Positions 21,608-26,573 of a DNA stretch of 26,573 nt are shown here, one piece after another. The DNA is taken from NCBI GenBank assembly GCA_035593725.1, contig DAOSZN010000028.1:1-26573 (forward strand), in the 5' to 3' direction. Position 1 is the first letter of the stretch. Each line of letters begins with the position of its first letter. The notes beneath the pieces are model-generated. The model saw nothing but the letters and a program-made list of their open reading frames with translations, did not search any database and was not told where the DNA came from. A program made the position numbers and the translations under genes. This stretch comes from UBA4971 sp029551185 (GTDB lineage: Bacteria; Bacillota; SHA-98; UBA4971).

Positions 21608-22890
21608 CTGCCTTACTGGTCATCGTAGCATTTGTTGTCATGCTTATTTTAGGCACACCAATCGCTTTTGTTCTGGGCTTGGCCGGTGTTGTTGCATTAG
21701 TCGGAAGTAGCGGCGGAAGCCTTCTGATGCTAGTGCCTCAGCAGATTTTTTCCGGTATGAATTCCTTCGTGCTGATGGCAATACCATTCTTTATCCTTGC
21801 CGGGGAGTTAATGAACGCAGCCGGAATAACCAAGAAAATCGTAAACCTTTCCAATGCTCTTGTAGGGCGCATGAAAGGTGGCCTCGGCCATGTCAATATA
21901 GTAGCTAACATAATCTTCGCCACCATGTCCGGAGCAGCGGTAGCAGCAGTAGCCGGGCTTGGAACCATCCTAATCCCATCAATGGAGGAATCCGGATATG
22001 ACAAGTCCTATGCTTGCGCGCTCACTGCATCCGCATCAGTAATCGGCCCCACCATTCCACCGAGTATTCCTATGGTTGTTTGCGCATCCACCGCAGGCAT
22101 TTCAGTTGCGGCGATGTTTGCCGGGGGCATATTCCCAGGGTTGCTTCTCGGCGGACTGATGATGATTGTCAACGGAATCATCTCCGTACGTAGGGGGTAC
22201 CAGTTGGAAGGACAGTCCTATAAAGGCACCATGGGTGAAATAATTAAGGATGGCCTTATTGCCTTAGGTATGCCGGCTATTATCATATTGGGAATTCTGG
22301 GAGGCATATTCACAGCTACAGAGGCAGCTGCAGTCGCAGTTGCTTACGCGGTCATAATTGGGAAGTTTGTCTTCAAAACGCTTGATGCCAAGGTCTTATG
22401 GCAAGTCTTTAGGAACGCTGTGAGCAAAACAGGAGTATCGTTGCTCCTCGTATCAATGGGCGGAATTCTAAGCTGGGTGATGGCATCTGAGCAAGTACCC
22501 GCGAAAATGGCTGATGTCATCCTAAGCATCGGAGGCAGCCAGGTCGTATTTATGCTTCTTAGCATCATTCTTCTTCTCATAATTGGGTGTTTCATGGATC
22601 TCACTGCATCTTTAATAATGCTTACGCCCATTCTTCTGCCTATTGCAGTTCAACTGGGAATTAATCCTGTGCACTATGCTTTGGTTATGGTTGTTGCCCT
22701 TAATATTGGGCTGATCACGCCTCCTGTAGGCGCAGTCTTGTTTGTCACGTGTGCTGTGGCGCGCGAGAAGTTTGAGAATATCGTAGGTGAGATTTGGCCG
22801 TTTCTTCTTTGCCACGCCATCGCCCTTGCGATAATTGCTTTTGTGCCAAAGTTGACGCTCTTTATTCCTAAGGCTCTTGGTTTGTTGTAA
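21604..22890 (+). CDS. dctM: TRAP transporter large permease subunit
   Basis: This 428-residue DctM protein is the sodium-coupled transport channel of the TRAP system. It is hydrophobic throughout, with about twelve membrane segments. Typical motifs are P-F-F-I-L-A-G-E-L-M (61-70), G-P-T-I-P-P-S-I-P (148-156), M-D-L-T-A-S-L-I-M-L-T-P-I-L-L-P (331-346) and G-L-I-T-P-P-V-G (369-376), the latter two belonging to the repeated half that binds Na+ and substrate. The start is GTG within the dctQ stop. The racemase gene follows after 45 bp. Confidence 0.95.
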   Translation: MTALLVIVAFVVMLILGTPIAFVLGLAGVVALVGSSGGSLLMLVPQQIFSGMNSFVLMAIPFFILAGELMNAAGITKKIVNLSNALVGRMKGGLGHVNIVANIIFATMSGAAVAAVAGLGTILIPSMEESGYDKSYACALTASASVIGPTIPPSIPMVVCASTAGISVAAMFAGGIFPGLLLGGLMMIVNGIISVRRGYQLEGQSYKGTMGEIIKDGLIALGMPAIIILGILGGIFTATEAAAVAVAYAVIIGKFVFKTLDAKVLWQVFRNAVSKTGVSLLLVSMGGILSWVMASEQVPAKMADVILSIGGSQVVFMLLSIILLLIIGCFMDLTASLIMLTPILLPIAVQLGINPVHYALVMVVALNIGLITPPVGAVLFVTCAVAREKFENIVGEIWPFLLCHAIALAIIAFVPKLTLFIPKALGLL

Positions 22891-22935
22891 TGAGAAATCA
22901 AATACGAATAGGCAAATGAAAAGAGGGAGTAGGAC

Positions 22936-24030
22936 ATGAGAATTGACAGAGTCGATGTGATTCATACCGCGATTCCACTGAAGAGCAGCTTCAGGACGAG
23001 CTTTGGGGCAATATCCGCCCAGCACTCTGTTGTGACAAAAGTTTACTCAGAAGGACTGGTTGCATACGGTGAAGCGTGTCCGTTTCTTGCTCCAATCTAC
23101 AGTTATGAGTGCGTGGGATCTGTCCAGACAGTCCTCGCGAATTTCATAATTCCGCAAGTGCTTGGCAAGGAGATCAACGGTGCCTCTGACTTCATGGAGA
23201 AGGTCAGCTTTATAAAGGGGAACAATCATGCCAAAGCAGCCCTGGAAAGCGCAATATGGGCCCTTCAAGCGAAGGCTGAAAAGAGACCGTTATGGCAGGT
23301 TCTCGGGGGAACCAATCCCAAGGTGGACGTAGGTGTAAGCATCGGTATGCAGCCAAGTACTTCCGCTTTGCTCAAGAAGATCGAGGGCTATCTCAACGAA
23401 GGATACCGTCGCATAAAGATAAAAATCGAACCCGGTGAGGATCTTGAGCTGATAAAGTCGGTCCGCAAGGAGTTTCCGGATATTATCTTCATGGTAGACG
23501 CCAACTCCTCATACAAAGTGACAGATATAGATTTCTTGAAGAAGCTGGATGATTTCAATCTTCTTATGATAGAGCAGCCTCTTGGAGAGGACGATATTGT
23601 GGACCACGCGGAACTCCAAAAAGAAGTCAGGACGCCTGTATGTCTGGACGAGAGCATCCACACAGTGGACGATGCTCGCAAGGCTATACAACTTGGAAGC
23701 TGCCGCATTATCAACATTAAGTATGGGCGTGTAGGAGGCCTGTTGAATTCAATAAAGATCCATGATCTATGCAAGAAAGCAGGGGTTGGCAACTGGATCG
23801 GAGGAATGATCGAAACCGGTATAGGACAGGTAATAAAGACTGCCCTCGGAACACTTGATAACTTTGTATATGCGGCAGATATAGAAACCAGTGACCGATT
23901 TGTCGTTGAGGATGTTATAACTCCTGAGCTCTCGCAAACTGACGGTTATTTGGATGCTAACACTGAGTATCAGGTTGACGAGGAGAAACTGAACAAGTAC
24001 ACAGCCGAAATCTCAATTTTCAAAGCATGA
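22936..24030 (+). CDS. Enolase-superfamily racemase/epimerase (NSAR/OSBS or dipeptide epimerase type)
   Basis: This 364-residue enzyme belongs to the muconate lactonising subgroup. The lysine pair K161-I-K163 and K262 in I-N-I-K-Y-G-R-V-G-G are the two acid/base lysines on opposite faces of the substrate, and D188 (V-D-A-N), E213 (I-E-Q-P) and D238 (L-D-E-S) bind Mg2+. The numbering is nearly that of N-succinylamino acid racemase/o-succinylbenzoate synthase, and G-G-M-I-E-T-G-I-G and D-H-A-E-L-Q also fit that group. No menaquinone genes are nearby, so inversion of an N-acyl amino acid or dipeptide (for example L-Ala-D/L-Glu) is favoured over o-succinylbenzoate synthesis. It lies between a TRAP permease and a peptidase gene, which suggests it converts an imported D-containing substrate to a form the peptidase accepts. 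Confidence 0.88.
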   Translation: MRIDRVDVIHTAIPLKSSFRTSFGAISAQHSVVTKVYSEGLVAYGEACPFLAPIYSYECVGSVQTVLANFIIPQVLGKEINGASDFMEKVSFIKGNNHAKAALESAIWALQAKAEKRPLWQVLGGTNPKVDVGVSIGMQPSTSALLKKIEGYLNEGYRRIKIKIEPGEDLELIKSVRKEFPDIIFMVDANSSYKVTDIDFLKKLDDFNLLMIEQPLGEDDIVDHAELQKEVRTPVCLDESIHTVDDARKAIQLGSCRIINIKYGRVGGLLNSIKIHDLCKKAGVGNWIGGMIETGIGQVIKTALGTLDNFVYAADIETSDRFVVEDVITPELSQTDGYLDANTEYQVDEEKLNKYTAEISIFKA

Positions 24031-24051
24031 CTGCTCAGGGAGGGATCTCAA

Positions 24052-25191
24052 ATGCAAGTAGTTTCAGCCGATGAGCATGAGCTCCGCGCTGAGCTGGTCA
24101 GGGAATTCTGTGAACTGGTCCGGGTAGACAGCGAACCATATGAAGAAGCCGAACTGGCAGACGTGGTGGAGGAGAACCTGCTTGAGCTGGGGTTTGAGGT
24201 GGAACGCGATGATGCCGGCAAGAAGATCGGCGGGAATTCCGGGAATCTCATAGCGAGACTGCCTGAAGCGCAATGTTCTCGTGAAAAACCTATATTGCTC
24301 TGCGCCCACTTAGATAGGGTGCCTCCTGGAAAAGGTGTCAAGCCGCGCCTCAAAGGAGATCGAATTGTCTCTTCCGGAGATACGGTCCTCGGCGCTGATG
24401 ACGTAGCCGGCTTGGTAGCCATTCTTGCGGGAGTGCGTATGGCTCGCAGGGTTCAGTCCGTCCTTCCTCCTCTTGAAGTCGTCATTACCGTGTGTGAAGA
24501 GAAGGGGCTCCAAGGGTCGCGCCATCTGGATTACTCGAAGCTACAATCTAAAACAGGCTTCGTCTTTGACGCCGCAAGGCCTGTAGGTGTCGTGATATAC
24601 GGCGCTCCGACCCATGTCAAGTTTGAGGTGGATGTCATAGGCCGTGCAGCTCATGCAGGGATAAACCCTGAGGACGGGGTCAGTGCCATACAGACTGCAG
24701 CTGGAGCCATAACCCGTATTCCTTTTGGCTGGGTGGATGATGATACAACAGCGAACATCGGGACAGTAACAGGCGGTGAGGCTATGAACATCGTCTGTGA
24801 ACGAGTTCACTTAGTCGGTGAAGTGCGAAGCCATGACGACCGAGTTGCAGCAAGAGTCTTGAAGCAGATAGAAGACTGTTTTGCCGAAGAGGCCAGAAAA
24901 AGCGGGGCCAAGGCCGAGTTCGAAGCATCTACACTGTACAAAAGTTACCGTATAGATGAGAATTCTGAAGCGCTTCGGTTGCTAAGACATGCCATAGGCA
25001 GTGTCGGGCGAAATATGACACTGGAACTGTCCAACGGCGGAACAGACGCCAACCAGTTCAATGCCAACGGTATTGAAAGCGTAGGTCTGGGAATCGGGTT
25101 TGAGCAAGCGCATTCAACACGTGAGAGCATAACTGTGGAAGAACTGGTTGCCGCAACAAAGCTCGCGTCATGCTTAATTCTTAGGTCGTAG
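24052..25191 (+). CDS. M20 family peptidase, tripeptidase T-like (copy 2)
   Basis: This 379-residue cytoplasmic metallopeptidase is the paralogue of the protein at 15649-16746; roughly half of aligned residues look identical by eye. Metal and catalytic residues are H86-L-D88 in C-A-H-L-D-R, D116/D117 in G-A-D-D, E149-E150 in C-E-E, D173 in V-F-D-A and H354 in A-H-S-T-R-E. It differs by a longer N-terminus (about 10 residues) and an insert after residue 70. The ATG follows GGGAGGGA and lies 21 bp after the racemase stop. The activity is probably hydrolysis of a small peptide or N-acyl amino acid brought in by the TRAP system. Confidence 0.9.
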   Translation: MQVVSADEHELRAELVREFCELVRVDSEPYEEAELADVVEENLLELGFEVERDDAGKKIGGNSGNLIARLPEAQCSREKPILLCAHLDRVPPGKGVKPRLKGDRIVSSGDTVLGADDVAGLVAILAGVRMARRVQSVLPPLEVVITVCEEKGLQGSRHLDYSKLQSKTGFVFDAARPVGVVIYGAPTHVKFEVDVIGRAAHAGINPEDGVSAIQTAAGAITRIPFGWVDDDTTANIGTVTGGEAMNIVCERVHLVGEVRSHDDRVAARVLKQIEDCFAEEARKSGAKAEFEASTLYKSYRIDENSEALRLLRHAIGSVGRNMTLELSNGGTDANQFNANGIESVGLGIGFEQAHSTRESITVEELVAATKLASCLILRS

Positions 25192-25247
25192 AACGGAACC
25201 TGTTAGAGTCAGAAAGAATCGTTATGTAGTTGTAGAAGGAGAAAACC

Positions 25248-26555
25248 ATGTTATCTATTAAGGAGTTTCTCAACAGTGAAGTTCGCCCTGCTTACGGATG
25301 TACTGAACCCGGAGCTGTAGCTCTTGCAGTATCAAGGGCATGCGAAGAACTTGCGGGTGACTACATCATATCTGTAAAGGTTGAAGTAAGCAGCAGCATA
25401 TACAAGAATGGATTGGATGTCGGAATTCCAGGCTGTGACGGCGCACGCGGCAATCCGATGGCTGCTGCGCTCGCTGTGCGGTGTGGCCGCTCTCAATATG
25501 GGCTTGAGGTGCTGAAAGATGTCACCGATGATGATGTAGAGAACGCTAAGAAGTGGATTGAAGACGGGAGAGTAGAAGTCCTTCACAATCCTCACCGCAA
25601 AGGCGTATACGTGCGTGCGGAAGTAAGAAGCCAAGAGCACGTTGCAACCTGTGTGATAGAGCATGAACACTCTTTTATTACTGAGGTTACAAGAGACGGA
25701 ATTGCAGTAGAGCGAAATAGCAAGGCACCGGCTTCCGGCAATGGCAAATCCGTGCCTGACATTATACGCAAGATGTCTTACCGAGAACTGCTGAGCTTGG
25801 TCAAACAGATTGATGACGAAGACATGGATTTTATCATGGAAGGCGCTCGTATCAATCGGGAGATGGCTGAATACGGTCTCCGTAACCGGAACTACTCAGG
25901 CCTTGGCTTCGGGGCCGGGTTTAATGAGTTGGTACAGGAAGGACGCGTCAGTGACGACCTGGGCAACATAATTCGCTACCTGTGCTACTCAGCTTCAGAC
26001 GCGCGTATGTCAGGCGCCTTGTTGCCTGTGATGAGCAGCGCAGGCAGCGGTAATCATGGAATCACCGCAGTCTTGCCGGTCTTGCTCTTGGGGGAGAGAT
26101 TAGGCAAGAGCAGGGAGGAAATAGCCTGTGCCATAGCAGTGAGCCATCTGTCAACGAGTTTCATCAAGAGCAGACTAGGGCGTCTGTCATCAGTATGCGG
26201 GTGTGTTGTAGCTGCAGGAGCGGGGGCAGCAGCAGGTATGGTGTGGCTGATGGGAGGAGACGAAGATCAAGCCTGCTCTGCAATGCAGATCGTGCTGGCA
26301 GATACTGCAGGTATGGTCTGCGACGGGGCAAAAGAAAGCTGTGCTTTGAAAGTCGGAGTAGGCGGGGTCGAAGCTTACACTGCTGCTCTTCTTGCTATGA
26401 ACGGTAAAGGTGTATCCAGGTCTCAGGGAATTGTTGATGATAGTATTGAAAAGACAGTGGAGAATATCGCACAGCTTAACAACGAAGGAATGTGCAATGC
26501 TGATAGAGTGATCATAGAGATATGCGAGGCTAGGGTAAACGGGGATTCGTGTTAA
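25248..26555 (+). CDS. cyuA: L-cysteine desulfidase family protein (CyuA/UPF0597)
   Basis: This 435-residue protein is a member of the UPF0597 family, related to the alpha part of Fe-S L-serine dehydratases. Characterised members break L-cysteine into pyruvate, ammonia and sulfide without PLP. C18 in Y-G-C-T-E-P, C317/C319 in S-V-C-G-C and C358/C365 in G-M-V-C-D-G-A-K-E-S-C supply the cysteines expected to hold the 4Fe-4S cluster. S-A-G-S-G-N-H-G (264-271) is the substrate-carboxylate-binding stretch of the family. The ATG follows AAGGAG. It is the last visible gene of the sigma-54 operon, 56 bp after the peptidase, and ends 18 bases before the window edge, so a terminator or further genes lie outside. 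Activity on serine or another beta-substituted amino acid is possible. Confidence 0.9.
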   Translation: MLSIKEFLNSEVRPAYGCTEPGAVALAVSRACEELAGDYIISVKVEVSSSIYKNGLDVGIPGCDGARGNPMAAALAVRCGRSQYGLEVLKDVTDDDVENAKKWIEDGRVEVLHNPHRKGVYVRAEVRSQEHVATCVIEHEHSFITEVTRDGIAVERNSKAPASGNGKSVPDIIRKMSYRELLSLVKQIDDEDMDFIMEGARINREMAEYGLRNRNYSGLGFGAGFNELVQEGRVSDDLGNIIRYLCYSASDARMSGALLPVMSSAGSGNHGITAVLPVLLLGERLGKSREEIACAIAVSHLSTSFIKSRLGRLSSVCGCVVAAGAGAAAGMVWLMGGDEDQACSAMQIVLADTAGMVCDGAKESCALKVGVGGVEAYTAALLAMNGKGVSRSQGIVDDSIEKTVENIAQLNNEGMCNADRVIIEICEARVNGDSC

Positions 26556-26573
26556 AATCCCGTCGAAAATCCT

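Noticed and set aside
22936..24030. Assignment of the enolase-superfamily gene as menC
   Set aside because: The motifs allow it, but there are no menaquinone genes in the window and the operon partners are transport and peptidase genes, so the symbol was not given.
1..26573. CRISPR array, insertion sequence, prophage or defence genes
   Set aside because: No regularly spaced repeats, transposase, integrase, phage structural or nuclease-defence motifs were seen on either strand.

Overview
The window looks like a chromosomal segment from an anaerobic bacterium that ferments amino acids and peptides. The signs are a glycine-yielding threonine pathway (Tdh plus Kbl), a homologue of the oxygen-sensitive Fe-S enzyme L-cysteine desulfidase, a phosphofructokinase of the pyrophosphate-using type, a TRAP transporter, and four peptide or amide hydrolases. 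Strong AGGAGG-type ribosome binding sites, frequent GTG/TTG starts and mid-range GC fit Bacillota (Clostridia-like) or Synergistota. No rRNA or other phylogenetic marker is present, so the phylum is not settled.

Layout, left to right. (1) 1-516: a decayed edge with a hairpin and the remnant of an ABC-F ATPase gene (signature to Walker B, with nonsense codons). (2) 517-1302: a secreted histidine phosphatase. (3) 1451-2889: a possible structured RNA leader, then a DUF3100 membrane protein and a small overlapping membrane protein, closed by a clear terminator. (4) 2958-6561: an M20D amidohydrolase followed by the overlapping threonine pair tdh-kbl. (5) 6830-14724: a GntR/UTRA regulator, a complete four-gene ABC importer, an MBL-fold hydrolase, a PPi-type phosphofructokinase and a HAD phosphatase, all on the plus strand. 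(6) 14853-17627: pyroglutamyl peptidase, a PepT-like M20 peptidase and a nitroreductase-like flavoprotein. (7) 17652-19502, minus strand: a sigma-54 enhancer-binding activator with a cysteine-rich sensor region. (8) 19939-26555: a six-gene operon of TRAP transporter (dctP-dctQ-dctM), an enolase-superfamily racemase/epimerase, a second PepT-like peptidase and a cysteine desulfidase.

The most coherent system is the last block. The intergenic region between the activator and dctP carries a good -24/-12 promoter and three copies of a 13-15 bp element upstream of it, the standard arrangement for sigma-54 control. The predicted pathway is: TRAP import of a small acidic peptide or N-acyl amino acid, stereo-inversion by the racemase, hydrolysis by the M20 peptidase, and release of sulfide, ammonia and pyruvate from cysteine by CyuA. 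A close paralogue of the peptidase lies on the other side of the activator gene. The substrate is inferred, not shown. Other points of interest are the DUF3100 pair as a possible two-part transporter for the amidohydrolase substrate, the leader RNA in front of it, and hairpins at both the ABC and TRAP solute-binding-protein/permease junctions.
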